Source: Simmondsia chinensis
Taxonomy: Eukaryota > Streptophyta > Magnoliopsida > Caryophyllales > Simmondsiaceae
Length of the DNA stretch: 64,000 nt
Direction: 5' to 3'
NCBI GenBank assembly: GCA_018398585.1
Contig: JAGTTD010000015.1
Coordinates: 2,733,001-2,797,000 of the forward strand
The notes below the pieces were generated by a model that saw only the letters and a program-made list of their open reading frames with translations, was not told the DNA's origin and ran no database searches. Numbering within the stretch: position 1 is the first letter of the stretch; each line of letters begins with the position of its first letter. Both the position numbers and the translations under genes were made by a program. Shown in pieces: positions 40,506 to 52,575 of the stretch.

Positions 40506-41554
40506 GACTCTTAATTTATTTATATAACTATTTCTTTTTAATTTTTTTTTACCTTTGCTGCGCTTCACCCAGATAAAATAATAGGTTAAAAATGTATATA
40601 TTTGAACACTTATATATTTAAAAATAGAAGACATATATTTACAATATATATAAAAGAATAAGGATAAAAGTAAGCGTATTTCACAATAATTTTTCATAGA
40701 TAAAAGATAAATATAATAATAATATGATAATTGAAAAAATAATGTAAAAAGTAATAAGATAAGATGACAATAGATAATGATTTTAAAATTCTTTCTTTCT
40801 TTTTCTTTATAAGACTATTTACTCTGTTAATTCTTAATATTTTTAAATACATTTAAATTATTCTTTTAATTTTTAACTTATTAAAATTTATAAATTTATT
40901 TAAGCAGCTCTTGAAATGTTTTATTGATTAATAGTTCTTAATATTTTAATGTAGTTATAAACAAAAGATAAAATATTATTATCATAATAATTACGCAACT
41001 TAAAATGAATTATGTACGTACATTTTAATAAATTACTTTAATATAAATAATTTTTCTTTAATATTAATATTTTGAGTGCACAATAACATTATTCATACGA
41101 CATTTTTCATATTTTAGTTATAGCACTCAATATTATTTAGATAATGTTATTAACAGCATAATATTACTATTAATAGTCTAAATATATTTTGTAACTATTA
41201 ATTTATATAAGTCATATTATTATTTTGATCGCTAATAATTTATTATTTTTTTTTAACAGAACAAAAAGCCTAACAATTTATTTATTTTGTCCATATAAAA
41301 ACATCTCTTAGTTTCCTGCCATCGCATTTCATCCCTAAAGATGATAAAATCGACGGCCCAGATCAATTTCTTACTCCGTGACTGACCGTACACAATAAAT
41401 TCTGACCAAGACTGCAATTATGCCACGTAACCAAGCAGGGGCATTTTGTAATTTCAGTGGAAGGCGGCCGGCCCATTGAGTCAAATACCATGCTGACTCT
41501 ACCCCACCCCAATTTCTCATCTCTTTAATTTCTCGCAAATTTCTCGTTCTCGTC
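40506..41554. other. Upstream region of the ERF11-like gene, no other gene seen
   Basis: AT-rich up to about 41330, then more balanced. No exon was recognised. Distal promoter elements are likely but were not identified. Confidence 0.45.
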
Positions 41555-41635
41555 TCCCACTATAAAGGCAAACACCACCCTCCCTCATTTCACCGCATCC
41601 CTCTTTCTCTCCACCACTCTCCTCACTTTTCCGGT
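41555..41635 (+). promoter_or_regulatory. Core promoter and leader of the ERF11-like gene
   Basis: TATAAA at 41561-41566, followed by a C/T-rich leader of about 45-50 nt to the ATG at 41636. Spacing is typical of plant promoters. Confidence 0.6.
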
Positions 41636-42382
41636 ATGGTTCCTAGGGTTACTCCTGACGGCGGGGGCGGAGGAGGAGCGAGTGCAAAACAAGCGCATTT
41701 TAGGGGCGTGAGGAAGAGGCCTTGGGGGAGGTACGCGGCGGAGATCAGAGATCCGACGAAGAAGAGCCGCGTTTGGCTTGGCACGTTTGACACCGCTGAA
41801 GAGGCGGCGCGTGCCTACGACGATGCTGCTCGCGCTTTCCGTGGATCTAAAGCTAAGACGAACTTTCCGTTACCGTCTGAAACGGTTAACGTTCAAAACG
41901 GCGGCGTTAAGGCTAGCGGTAAAGTTAATGTTAGTTGTGGATTGAAACTTAAGGGCGTTAGTAACGATAGCGGTTACGATCAAACCTCTAGCCAAAGCAG
42001 CACCGTCGAGTCCTCCAGCCACGGTGGCGGTACAACCGGCGGTGCCGCTTTTTCCGGTGTCCGGTTTCCTTTTCGACACTATTACCAGCAACCGGAACAG
42101 CCGTCTCCGATCATCGGAGTAGTTTCAGGCGGCGGTTATCAACCGCTAATGCCAGGTAACCAGTTCTTCTATTTCGGATCAATGGTACGGCAACCGTACC
42201 AAACGGCGGCGATTGTGCGCCACGTGCCGGCGGTTATTACTGGCGGCGGAGTCCAGAGCGATTCAGATTCATCCTCGATCGTCGATTTGAACATTAACAA
42301 CAATCAAGATCTAAACTCATCTCGTCCGATTACTCGTCTCGAAATCGATCTGAATCAACCTCCGCCGCTAGATCTAGCTTGA
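41636..42382 (+). CDS. ERF11: Class II (EAR-type) ethylene response factor, ERF11/ERF4/ERF8-like
   Basis: An intronless gene for a 248-residue nuclear repressor. The N-terminus has a Gly run (9-14). The AP2/ERF domain spans about 22-78 ([46 protein letters not shown]). A group VIIIa signature [11 protein letters not shown] lies at 118-128, and RFPF follows at about 146. The C-terminus carries the EAR motif DLNQPP (238-243) preceded by two further DLN triplets (217-219, 225-227). Family members bind the GCC box and recruit corepressors to dampen ethylene, abscisic acid and defence responses. It is longer than Arabidopsis ERF11, mostly through linker sequence, so ERF4 or ERF8 remain alternatives. 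Its position between an ERF12-like and an NSL1-like gene supports ERF11. Confidence 0.93.
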   Translation: MVPRVTPDGGGGGGASAKQAHFRGVRKRPWGRYAAEIRDPTKKSRVWLGTFDTAEEAARAYDDAARAFRGSKAKTNFPLPSETVNVQNGGVKASGKVNVSCGLKLKGVSNDSGYDQTSSQSSTVESSSHGGGTTGGAAFSGVRFPFRHYYQQPEQPSPIIGVVSGGGYQPLMPGNQFFYFGSMVRQPYQTAAIVRHVPAVITGGGVQSDSDSSSIVDLNINNNQDLNSSRPITRLEIDLNQPPPLDLA

Positions 42383-44572
42383 TCGGAACCTGATTTTCGC
42401 CATTAATTTCTGATCAGTTTAATCTTTCGCTCTGTTTAACCTTAATTTAGTCCAAATCAAAGCGAAACTAGAATCCGAGATCGAGCTATGAGGATCAAAC
42501 GTTGATCAAAATCGATCGATGAATGTAAATAATGAACTAGATTTTGTTTTTTCCCCTGGTAAATTTACGAGAGAAAATGAGACTCGAAGTTATCTGTACC
42601 GGATTTTTGCGACAGATTTGATAATGATCGTCGTTTTGGCTCTGTTGTTTATCTCTACGCAGAGTTTTTGGATCTGATGTAGAAAAAAGAAATGTTTCTG
42701 ACTTTGATTATAAATGAATGATTGTGTTATTAGTATAGCAATCGATTGAAAGGAGTAAATCATGTGTCTATGAAATCATAGTCAAGACTTTGGTAATCTT
42801 ATATTTGAGCTTGTTTATTTAGTTTTCTTATGACTTTCATGTGATGCATTTTAATTGTGCGATGACCAGAATTTTAGACGCAATTGTTTGGATGTTATTA
42901 AAGATGGGGAGTTAAACAAGCTGAATGTTGATAAGGCTTACTGAACTCATTTGTTCGAGCTCGATCTGATAAGATTGGTAGTGTGTTTGATATTTGGCTT
43001 GGATTGGTTTGTTATCTTAATTGAGTGGAGCCATGTTTGTTATCAAGTTGATTTGAGCTTATAACTGAGCCAAACTTGCTAACCATTTCAAGCTTGCTAC
43101 TGAGTTGAGTTACTATCAAGGTATTATCGAATCATATTTGAAATAACAACGATTGTTAATAAGCTTTCAACGAGTCTTTAATGGGTTTTTGGCAAGTTCT
43201 TATGATGCCTTTATCCAGCCCGTATTATACCGTTCACGAATGGTATGCATATCAAATTTCATAAATTAACTTTAAAGTCAAATAAAAATTATAAGTGGTA
43301 AGGCATTGTATATTTTGTGCCTCATGGAGTGTGAATACTTTTTTGAAGCAAATAATTGAATATATATATAAGATCATAGATTATGTTTATATTAGGGAAA
43401 AAAATTTAAAAAGCCATTAAATTATATCCTAAACAATATATTTTTAATTAATTTTTAGTGCTAAAGGAAAATAATTAAACACCTATGAAAAAATTAATTT
43501 AAAATTGTACAATTGAAGAAAATAAATTAAGTATTACTAGAGATAATAGTACTGTTTAAAATTAGAGTTATTTTTTTTATAATTTAATGATTATAAAAAT
43601 AATAAAAAAATTTTGACCTTAAATTAAAATGAAGCTGAAAAATTACTCTAGCACCAATAGACTTAAGAGTTTCGAGGTAAAATACAAACATTAATTCTTA
43701 ATAGTTTGGACATTAAAGTGTCAAAGTTCAACAAAACATGAAATATATATGCTTAATTTACATTTAAGTTTATTTATTTTGAGCTTATTATCTGTATTTT
43801 ATACGAAAAGAATATAAATATATGTTATAAAGCACATATCATACAACTAGCATAAAAAAACACATATTTCAGTGCATTATTAGTAAAAATACATGAATTT
43901 TTTTTTAAATGAAACAACCGAACATATATTTAATACGTTAATTACATAAGTATTTTAGGGTGAATGAAATGAAATTATTAGATGACTCGGGATTATCAAA
44001 CATTCTATCTAGTTCTCTATCCCGTTCTTTGTTAAATTTCTCTTGCTTTTAAGAATATTTATTTGGTCGTCAAATAAGATGTACGGTGACCGCGGATTAC
44101 GTAATAATTTTTCAAAAATAGATGCCACGTGTTTTTTTGACTCGTGACTCCCCGTTCCTTCTTTTTGCATTTATGGTGGCCATTAAGGGCATTTATGTAA
44201 AAGGCTCATATATTTTTATATTATATTAATTTTGTTTTTATAATCTTTTTTAAAATTAAAATGAAATAAGAAGTGAAATGATTATAAAAAATTAATTTAA
44301 AATTTAAGTGATCGATTTTTAAAAGTGAGTGGTCTTAGTGTTTGGTAAAGATACAAAAATTTTCTGTAATTTATTTTATTTTTAATTGTATTAGTTTAGG
44401 TTTATATAATATTTACTTTGTGTCAATTGAGTACTTAGAGTAGAATTAAAATTTAGCTGGGGACAAAACTTTTAATGTTAATGGAACGAGTGAGCTTAAT
44501 TTGAATCAGTTGTTGGATTTATATTGAGTTCTTTACGTTTTATATAACCAAACCGTACAAAGTTACATAGTT
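42383..44572. other. 3' flank of the ERF11-like gene and AT-rich intergenic DNA
   Basis: The first few hundred bases probably include the 3' UTR. From about 43330 onward the DNA is AT-rich and featureless. No gene was recognised. Confidence 0.5.
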
Positions 44573-44693
44573 GAGTCTTTGTCCTGCAATCATGAGAGGT
44601 GGGTGTTCTCCCCGCCTGCCCTGAACTCGATTCTACTTGTTGATTTTAATGTTATGTAGTCTTGGCCTTCAGGCGTCGTTGTGTTCAAAAAAA
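44573..44693 (+). mobile_element. Possible short non-LTR insertion with A tail
   Basis: About 120 bp, less AT-rich than its flanks, ending in CAAAAAAAA. Flanks AAAGTTACATAGTT and AAAGTTATGTGGTT may be an imperfect duplication. A weak box-B-like GAACTCGATTCTA is present. Confidence 0.35.
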
Positions 44694-44985
44694 AGTTATG
44701 TGGTTAACTAGAATTTTCACGATATGACTAAATTGACGCAATTGGAATGTAGAGAATAAATTGACACAATTACAAGTACAAGTGCTAAATTTGACATACA
44801 AAGGAAAGTATAATAACCATAATTTTTTGTTTGTGGACTTTTATTTTTTAGAAAGTTAAAAATTAAATTTTTAAATAAATTTCTCTTTCTGATTTTTAGT
44901 TTATAGGTTTTATATAATTTGAATGAGAATTTTATAAAAATGATTATTTTAAACTTGATTTTTATTAAAAGAATTTAGAAAAAAG

Positions 44986-45660
44986 AGTAATTACATATTA
45001 TTACCTAAGGCTATATTAATTTTTTTAGTCAAAAAACTTTGTGAAATAATATTTTGGCTCAAAAATTGCATATATTTAACCAATTGATAATATATAATGG
45101 TCCAAAATAGTCCTTTAACCTAGCCTTTATTTGTTATCAGTGTTATAATATTATGTTTGTTTGTGGATTTATGATGCAATTCGATCCCAATTCCAGCAAC
45201 AACTCAACAATTCCATACTAAATCAACTACAATTAATCTAAAAGTAACTCAACTATTTCTCAATATACTAAAAAGTAACCTAACTCACTTTTCTACCAAA
45301 AAACAATTAAATTCTAAAATTTTGATTTTAAAAAATACTGAGTTGGTAATTGAGTGTGGCGCGTGGCATAACGCTCTGACAATATATTTTTATTTTACAT
45401 ATTTTTGGTTTGGCTAGGTTTCTCTTCCCTTCAGTATTTTTTAAAGTAAAGATTTTAGAGTTATATTTATTTTTGGTAAAAAAGATAGAGTTGGGTTATT
45501 TTTTTATTAGATAATATAGTTGGGTTTTTTTTTTTATAGAAAATTTAGAGTTGTGTTATTTTTCTATAGAAAAGTTAGAATTGGATTATTTTTGGATTAA
45601 GAGATATAATTAGATTATTTTTTTGTATATTGAGATATAATTGTGTTATTTTATATTATT
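44986..45660. repeat. Family M3 MITE fragment, then degenerate direct repeats
   Basis: 44986-45165 has the family M3 words (TAGTCAAAAAACTTTGTGAAATAAT). From about 45440 to 45660 a unit of the type AGAGTTGGGTTATTTTTTTAT recurs at irregular 30-50 bp steps with drift. Confidence 0.4.
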
Positions 45661-46195
45661 TATTGCTAAAATCAATCAATAAACTCAGAAATGTACACAC
45701 TTTTGTCTTATATAAAGGGGAAAGGACCTTTCATTCTATCATATTATCCGGACCCCTGAGACCGCTCTCTCCCTCTCACCCTCTCTCTCCCACTCTTTCT
45801 CTCTCCCACTCCACTGCAGGCCTCGTCTAAGGCCAAGAGATATTAGGCCAGACATCCAGCTAGAGCGTGAGTTCAGCTCGTCCTTATGAACCCTATCTCG
45901 TATCAAAGCTCTAATACGATGAATAAGTACTCTAACCAAATTCGACATAAACAGCTACCAAGTAAGCTAATACCAACATCTGTATTTATCTTGTTACGTT
46001 TTGTATAAGAAAATGTAAAATGACATGTGTATTCACAACAGAGAGCATAAAATTTTACTATAGGTGGTTGATAAAGTTAAAACTTTGCAAGGTGCTTTTA
46101 TAAAAATTGAAAAGTTGTGATCGTTCGGGGAAAAAGGCTATTTTCTGAAGAAAAAAAAAAGAACAAAATATATGAGTTGTTATTGACAGGGTAAA
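45661..46195. other. Intergenic, no gene seen
   Basis: Contains a CT-rich patch (45765-45815). No exon was recognised. Confidence 0.4.
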
Positions 46196-46478
46196 AAAAA
46201 TTTATTACTAGAGCAATGATGCAAATTACAAATAATAAGAGTCATAAAATTATCAAGAAGACTGCAATCTTTTCTAATAATAATAATTTTGTACTGACAA
46301 TTACTTTATCCTATGTATATAATTAAGATATACAAATAAACGAGTGTTGTCATTACTAGAAAAGAAAATATTACTGATATAGTAATCATTGTAATGGTAC
46401 CAAATAATAGTCATAGATTTCACAAAATTGCTTTAATATTAACATTTTTATCATGACAATAATATCACTCATAATAAA
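46196..46478. repeat. Two adjacent short family S MITEs
   Basis: Copies at 46196-46310 (TTATTACTAGAGCAATGATG ... TAATAATTTTGTACTGACAAT) and 46372-46478 (TTACTGATATAGTAATCATTG ... TTTTTATCATGACAATAATAT). Confidence 0.5.
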
Positions 46479-46489
46479 ATTTATATTTT

Positions 46490-47948
46490 AATACCTTGAT
46501 ATTTTTTAAAGTAATAAAAAAGATCTTGATTTTTTTGAATTAATAAAAAAAACTCTAAATTTTTATTATATTAATAAAACGGCGTCTCTTCAATGTGATT
46601 ACGTCATTTTTCATTGACAGAGATGAACTTATTTTTCATTAATGCTACACTAAAATGACAAAAACACTCTTCAATAGCCATATTTTAAACAAATTATGAG
46701 AAAAAAAAAGAAGATAATTTTCACATAATAAAATATCTCAAATTCTATACTTATAAAGTAAGAATAAGGGTATTAAAGAGTGCTTTTGTTACTTTACTAT
46801 AGCACTAATAAAAAAATAATATCTTTTTTTTTTATAATTAGTGAGGAAAAACTCGCAAATAAAAGCCAGCGCATCAAAGAAGAGACCAGAAGAACGCGCA
46901 CAAAGTGGGAGAAAAAAGGGAAATAACAAGGAAACCTATAAAAAAGGAAAGACAAGCCCAAACCCCAAAACCATCCCTAAAAAGGCAAAAAGAAAACACG
47001 GCAGAACAAAAGAAAAGAGACCCGAAGAAAAAACGACCACCAACCCCTAGCAACAGACGCGAAAGATAAACAACCACTCACGAGCAACTCGAGACATACC
47101 AAGAGCGCGCCACCAAAGAAGACACCCAAGATGAACGTTCAGAAAAAGGGTCTCAACCAAACTTCGGCAGACAACAACAAAACCAGAAAGAAAGCACCTA
47201 AACAAGCATCATCCAAGCAACCAAAATCATGCAGCAACAAGCAACCTAGACACGATCTACACATCCTCCTCATGAATCAAGTCACTAAGGAGCTCTAGGG
47301 GTAAATGTTTAGCTTTCTTAGCACACTTTTTCTTAGTTCTTCGCTTCTTTATAGTATCTAAGTGTAGATTAACTAATTTAAACTACCCAAAAAACTCTTG
47401 ATTCTTCTTTCTCTTTTCACATTTAGAACTCCTACCAATCTCGACTTACTTAGCCAAATCATTACCACTTAGCTAACAAGAGGAGTCATTGTTACCAAAA
47501 CCAACAAAAGCTACGTTTGAACCAAAACCTGGGGGGAAGGGGGGCCAGAATCCACACTATCATTAAGATGCTCAAAATGGACCGTGTCGAAAAAGAGGGA
47601 GCTCAGTCAACAGGAAATAATGTCATCGCGTCAAAAAGGAGACTTTTTTTTATTATGAGATTTTCTAATATCTACCCAATGGGCACATTTTAATGTGTAT
47701 TAATTACACTTTTATTCATTTATTTTTCTACCAAATAAAAAAATTATTATTATTATCTTTATATTTAATCAATCAAATATAAGAATATAATACAATTAAT
47801 ACACCTTAACACGTGTCTAACGAACATATGTTAGGAAGACCATTTTATGATTACAATAAGAACTTGGGGACCTATTAAAATTTATAAAAATAATAATTTT
47901 TTATTATTTTTAAAAATATTAGGTATTAAAATATAAATAAGTATAATA
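46490..47948. mobile_element. MITE family M1 copy split by a LINE and a second MITE
   Basis: The left part (46490-46823) and the resumption at 47615 (GTCATCGCGTCAAAAAGGAGAC) match consecutive parts of 62668-63192. The inserted LINE is 46824-47614. A family M4 MITE lies at about 47650-47840 (ATTAATTACACTTTTATTC ... ATACAATTAATACACC). The right M1 end is near 47900-47948. Confidence 0.6.
46824..47614 (-). mobile_element. 5'-truncated non-LTR retrotransposon (about 790 bp)
   Basis: On the minus strand it ends in an A-run (T-run 46823-46834 on plus) and is flanked by AAATAATATC (46814-46823) and AAATAATGTC (47615-47624). A Lys/Arg-rich open piece near its 5' side (AKKAKHLPLELLSDL) resembles an ORF end, but no conserved domain remains. 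Confidence 0.6.
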
Positions 47949-48139
47949 AATTTGTTAATTATTAGAGACAGCGGGACCCATGGAAGACTTTGAATAAAGA
48001 AGTTTAAGTGGACAGACTCGACGCACCCTTTACATAAAAGACAGTGGGTCCCACTTCTCCGCGGCCACGCCGGCACCGAATTTTTATGTGGATTTTATTT
48101 GTCCCTTTCTTTACTATTTCCATAATTTAATAAATATTA
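47949..48139. other. Intergenic, no gene seen
   Basis: Short, moderately GC-rich patch (47965-48085) then AT-rich. Nothing was recognised. Confidence 0.4.
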
Positions 48140-48684
48140 TTTTTGGATAAATTATACGTGTTAGTATTCTAAAGTTTAGTATATTAATTTTTTATTTTAA
48201 AAATTTTATGAATTAATTGTTTAGGTCAAAAAATTATATACATTTAAGAAGATAATTTGAATATCGGTATTTAAGAGTGCAAAATATGTCTCGTTTATCC
48301 AGGGCAGGTCCTGACATTCCCGAGGCATCAAGCGGATATTTTAAATGGGAGCCCTTTATATGTAATGAAATTCAAAAAATAGTAATATTAAAATTTATTC
48401 ATATTAACAACTAAGAATTTAAAAAATAATCCTCTAAAATTTGGGGTCCTTAAATTTCGGGGGCCCCAAGCGGGTACTTGGGGTTATGTCCGGCCCTACG
48501 TTTAACGGTTTACGTATAGGATGAGGGAATATCGACAAATGATGACAAATTTTATATTATTTCACAAGGCTGTTTGGATTATTTTGTTAAATATATGTAA
48601 CTTTTTGGATTAAAAGTTATTTTACAAAATCTTGTGGTCTAAAAAATTGATACAAAAGCTTTGTGATACTAATATGTAATTTAC
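48140..48684. mobile_element. Family M3 MITE with a nested hAT-type MITE
   Basis: Left end ATTATACGTGTTAGTATTC; right end GCTTTGTGATACTAATATG. The two halves join if 48300-48498 plus one duplication copy is removed. Confidence 0.55.
48300..48498. mobile_element. hAT-type MITE (199 bp)
   Basis: Ends CAGGGCAGGTCCTGACAT and (inverse) TAGGGCCGGACATAAC. An 8-bp duplication with one mismatch (CGTTTATC at 48292-48299; CGTTTAAC at 48499-48506) fits the hAT superfamily. No transposase. Confidence 0.75.
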
Positions 48685-49099
48685 TCTTTCTTTTTTTTTA
48701 TCGAAAATGACTATGCATGGTGCGGCTTATGACTCATGCTATGCTATACATCGTATTCCACACGTCACTTGCATAATCATGCAGAGTTGACAAAATCTGA
48801 TACGACATGATGGTACCGCATGACAAAATGGCATCAAGTTGGGGTTTCCAAACTGAGTTGAATTTGAATTGGCAATTTAGTTAACCGGATTAAATTTGAG
48901 TTTGGTTCAGATCAATTTATTTTCAACACTTTTAACTCATTTACGTAATTATGTTAAATTTAATTAGTATATTACTCTTATTATATGTATATTTTCTTTA
49001 TATTTCATATCATATATGATAATTCAGGTTATATTTAATTATATTATTTTAATGATTTATTATTAGTACTAATTATAGAGTGTGCAATTAACATTGTTT
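48685..49099. other. Intergenic, no gene seen
   Basis: AT-rich; no exon or repeat assigned. Confidence 0.4.
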
Positions 49100-49140
49100 A
49101 TAAGTTAACATAACTCACATATAACAAAAACTCATCAAAA

Positions 49141-49377
49141 GGTACCAGCACGCAAGCACGGGATCCCATTAGAACTCCGAAGTTAAGCGTGCTTGGGCGA
49201 GAGTGGTACCAAGATGGGTCACCTCTTGAAAAATTCTCACGTTGCACCCCTTAGTTTGGGGTCCTCATAAATAGCCTCCGTTAAGGGTACCCTGAAGGGG
49301 GAAGGCTGCGTACATCCACCCTCCAAAACCCTGCTTAGGCGGGAACTCTTGGGGCACTGAGAATGTTGCTTTGCTTT
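49141..49377 (+). mobile_element. 5S rRNA-headed SINE, best preserved head
   Basis: The head retains GGTACCAGCAC, GGGATCCCATTAGAACTCCG, AAGTTAAGCGTGCTTGGGCG, AGAGTGGTACCAAGATGGGT and ACGTTGCACCCC, very close to plant 5S rRNA from about position 10 to the end. The tail follows: GGGGTCCTCATAAATAGCC, GGCTGCGTACATCC, GGCGGGAACTCTTGGGGCAC. A long imperfect direct repeat flanks it (49100-49140; 49378-49413). Confidence 0.88.
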
Positions 49378-49413
49378 ATAAGTTAACAAACTCATATATA
49401 ACAAAAATTCACC

Positions 49414-49953
49414 AACATAATTGATTAGATTGAGAATTTCTTACTCGTTTCATAAATATATTGGATTTGGGTTGAATTCTAATCTGTAACTCATCCTATA
49501 ATATTTATACGAACCATAATCGATCAAAGCACAAATCAACCAATAGATCAATCAACAATCTCAACGAACATAGTATATTGTATATAACTGTAAGGTATAA
49601 AATCGTTACAAGTATAACTATAGTATAAAGAAAGGAAGAGAGAGAGAGAGACTAGATAAAAAAAAGGGGAAGGGAGAGACTACAGAGAAAGAGAGAAAGG
49701 GATAGACTCAACATCAATTCATCAAACATGCCTCTTCTCTACTTCTAACCCTCTATATATAGAGTTAGGAAAAAAGTATCATCATAATTAAGTAATTAAC
49801 CTATTTATTTTAAATATAAATTATCCCTCACTTAAACTTTATATTTTGAATCATATCAAATATAAATACAAACATGACATAACATGATCATCGATGATTA
49901 TGCTTGTTTGTATTTTGCTCTCCTTTTTTTATATAGGTAAAAACTCAGGGCTC
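49414..49953. other. Intergenic, no gene seen
   Basis: A GA-rich patch (49635-49710) and AT-rich DNA. No exon was recognised. Confidence 0.4.
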
Positions 49954-49966
49954 GTCTATACGAGTT

Positions 49967-50116
49967 AGACTTACCTCTCAGGTTGAGGGTCATTGGAAAC
50001 AGCCTCTCTTCAGGTTGACACCCTTAAGGGGAAAGATTGCGTACATCCACTACCCCCAGACCCTGCTTTCGCGGAAGCCCTTGAGGCACTGGATTGTTGT
50101 TGCTGTTGTCGTCGTT
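49967..50116 (+). mobile_element. SINE tail copy with perfect 13-bp duplication
   Basis: GGGTCATTGGAAACAGCC, GATTGCGTACATCC, GCGGAAGCCCTTGAGGCAC and a TTG/TCG tail, flanked by GTCTATACGAGTT (49954-49966 and 50117-50129). Only about 15 bases precede the tail module. Confidence 0.82.
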
Positions 50117-50129
50117 GTCTATACGAGTT

Positions 50130-50821
50130 GCTTGTTTTGTATTTCGATTACGATGACGGATGATATTTTTGTGGTTAATGACCATCCGACTGATGCCATG
50201 CCATGCCATCCATGATGAGGTGAGGGCATACATGCATGATGATGATGGCACGCATGTAATATGTAAATGGGACCCCCATCCAATCATACATCATGCATCC
50301 CAAAATTCAATATTTATATTTATAATTATTATTTACTTGATACTACTTTTCTAAAAATACACTCCACTTTTTCTGCTGACATATTCTACTTTTTTCTATA
50401 AATATACATTTTTTGATTATTTATTGTTCACATAATTTTATGCTAAACATTTAATATACATTATATTATCAAATTTTCTAACATGTGTATTGGCATATAT
50501 TAAAAAATATTTATTACACTTTAATTTATTAAATTTTTATTAAATTATCTAAGTATTAAAAAAAAATATTATTATTTTTATATGGATAAATAAAATATAA
50601 GAATTTAATAAAATCAATATTATTTAACAATGTTAGAAAAATCCTTACATTATACTAATGTCTAGAAATCCTGCATATAAATGAATTTAAATCTATACTT
50701 AAATTAAAACATATTTTAAATAAGTTAACATAAACAAAAAATATATAAATTAAATTGATATACCAAATAAATAAATATTATGACATAGATTTAAATTAAT
50801 TTGAAAATGTTTATCTATCAG
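50130..50821. other. Intergenic with a family M4 MITE-like stretch
   Basis: About 50400-50640 resembles family M4. Before it, 50150-50300 repeats CATGCCATGCCATCCATGATG-type words. No gene. Confidence 0.4.
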
Positions 50822-51607
50822 GATAAATTATATATTAGCGCTCTGAGATTAGATGTATTATTTTTTGGTGTACAAACTTCGTGAAATAATATTTTAGTCC
50901 AAAATTTATATGTATTTAATAAATTATTTAATTTGAATACCGGTGTATAAGAGTATGAAATATATTTGTTATCAAAAGTTTCTTCATTAGCACCCAAAAT
51001 ATTGCGCTTTGTACGTGAGGTGAGTCGAGTAATGGGAGGATGGTGAGTTTATTAACCAAAGTAGCACAAGTGTTTTGTTCTTTTGCACTATTATTTATGT
51101 TATTTTATTAAATATATTAGGTAGTGATGTTGTTAAAGTATTTTTTGTTAATGCCAGAGCAATTTTATCATAACAAAATTACAAAAGTTTTTATTATTGT
51201 TTGGACATTAACAAAAAATACTCTGACAATATCACTAACTAATATATATAATTTTAAAATTCAAATATTATTTCATAAAATTTATAAATTAATAATAAAT
51301 TAAACTTTATGATACCAATATAAAATTGAATAAATTATATATTAGTACCTTAATATTTAGTGTATTAATTTTTTAACCCTTAAACTTTATAAAATAACTT
51401 TTAAATCCAAAATATTACGTATATTTAATAAAATAATTCAAATAATGGTGCAAAAATAGAGTCGGTTTTATTTTATTCACTTACACTCTGTTATCTAGAC
51501 TATTTATTAAATATATATAAAATTTAAATTAAAATATTATTTTATAAAATTTGTAAATTAAAAAAATAATATATTAAAAATCTTATAATACTAATATATA
51601 TGTTATT
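50822..51607. mobile_element. Two family M3 MITEs, the first with a nested palindrome
   Basis: Copy one 50822-51332 and copy two 51336-51607 (AAATTATATATTAGTACC ... AATACTAATATATAT). A short family S element at about 51125-51240 interrupts copy one. Its arms AAAGTATTTTTTGTTAATG and CATTAACAAAAAATACTCT are almost perfectly complementary. Confidence 0.55.
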
Positions 51608-51984
51608 TAAAAAAAAAAGAATTAATATAGACATATAACATCATATTTTTGAATATTTAAATACTTGTAATAAATTAGTAAAAGTAGTGTACGGCGCAGT
51701 AGGAGAGAGGGGGTGGGGACCACGATGTTGTCGGGGTGACGTGTCGGATAACGACAGACAGCTCCGCCGCCGTGACGGCGTATTATTAAATTGGTGGATG
51801 GTGGTCGTGGTCCCCACTTGAGGTGGGTGCCTATTAATTCGCCACGTATTCTTTAACTTTTTTGACTTAAATAAACACAAAAAGTTTGAAAATTAACGGT
51901 CAAATTAATTAAACGTAACCATCACTTCACCCAAAAAGTATTAAAATTTCGAATCTAGAAGCGAATATGTATCTCATCTTTTTA

Positions 51985-52575
51985 TAGATTAAATTATATA
52001 TTAATATAATAAATTTTAATTTATTATATTTCTAGTTCATAAATTTTATAAAATACTATTTTAATTAAAAAGTTATATTTATATATAATAGAATAGTTCA
52101 AATTAAAAATTTTAAGAATATAAAATACATCTGTCATGTAACTTATTTTTACTAGTCATGTTACTATATTGCGATTCAAGTATGAGATGACCGGGATTGC
52201 AAAAGGACAGTAGGTTACAAACAAATAACAATAAATTCGAGTAGAGTTCATTTACGAGGCACTAAGGCACCGAATCCTATTAAAATTCTGAAGTTAAGCA
52301 TGCTTAGGCGAGAGTAGTACCAGAATTGATGACCTCCTGGAAAGTCTTCGTATTGCCAACCCTGTCAGGCTGGGGGTCCTTGAAAATAGCCTCTTGTCGG
52401 GGTTACACAACCGCCCCTCCAAGACCCTGCTTATGTGGGAGTTATTGAGGCACAGAGTACGTTGTTGTTAAATTTAAACTATTTTATTAAATAAATAAAT
52501 ATAACTATTTTATTTAAACTATTTGTAAACTAAAAACTTGATATACTAAACCCATGATATTAATAACAAATTATG
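51985..52575. mobile_element. Family M3 MITE containing a 5S-headed SINE
   Basis: Left AAATTATATATTAATATAAT; right ACCCATGATATTAATAACAA. Interrupted by the SINE at 52252-52470. Confidence 0.5.
52252..52470 (+). mobile_element. 5S rRNA-headed SINE with an internal deletion
   Basis: Head: GGCACCGAATCC, TCTGAAGTTAAGCATGCTTAG, AGAGTAGTACCAGAATTGAT, GACCTCCTGGAAAGTC. Tail: GGGGGTCCTTGAAAATAGCC, then the CTGCGTACATC core is missing and GACCCTGCTTATGTGGGAG follows directly, then a short TTG end. Confidence 0.82.

Noticed and set aside
46841..47050. Lys-rich 69-codon frame on the plus strand
   Set aside because: It is antisense to the minus-strand LINE insertion and begins at a GTG.
49141..49260. 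Functional 5S rRNA gene
   Set aside because: The 5S-like head has several changes, lacks the first bases, is fused to a SINE tail and is flanked by a direct repeat. It is a retroposon part. The same holds for the other four heads.
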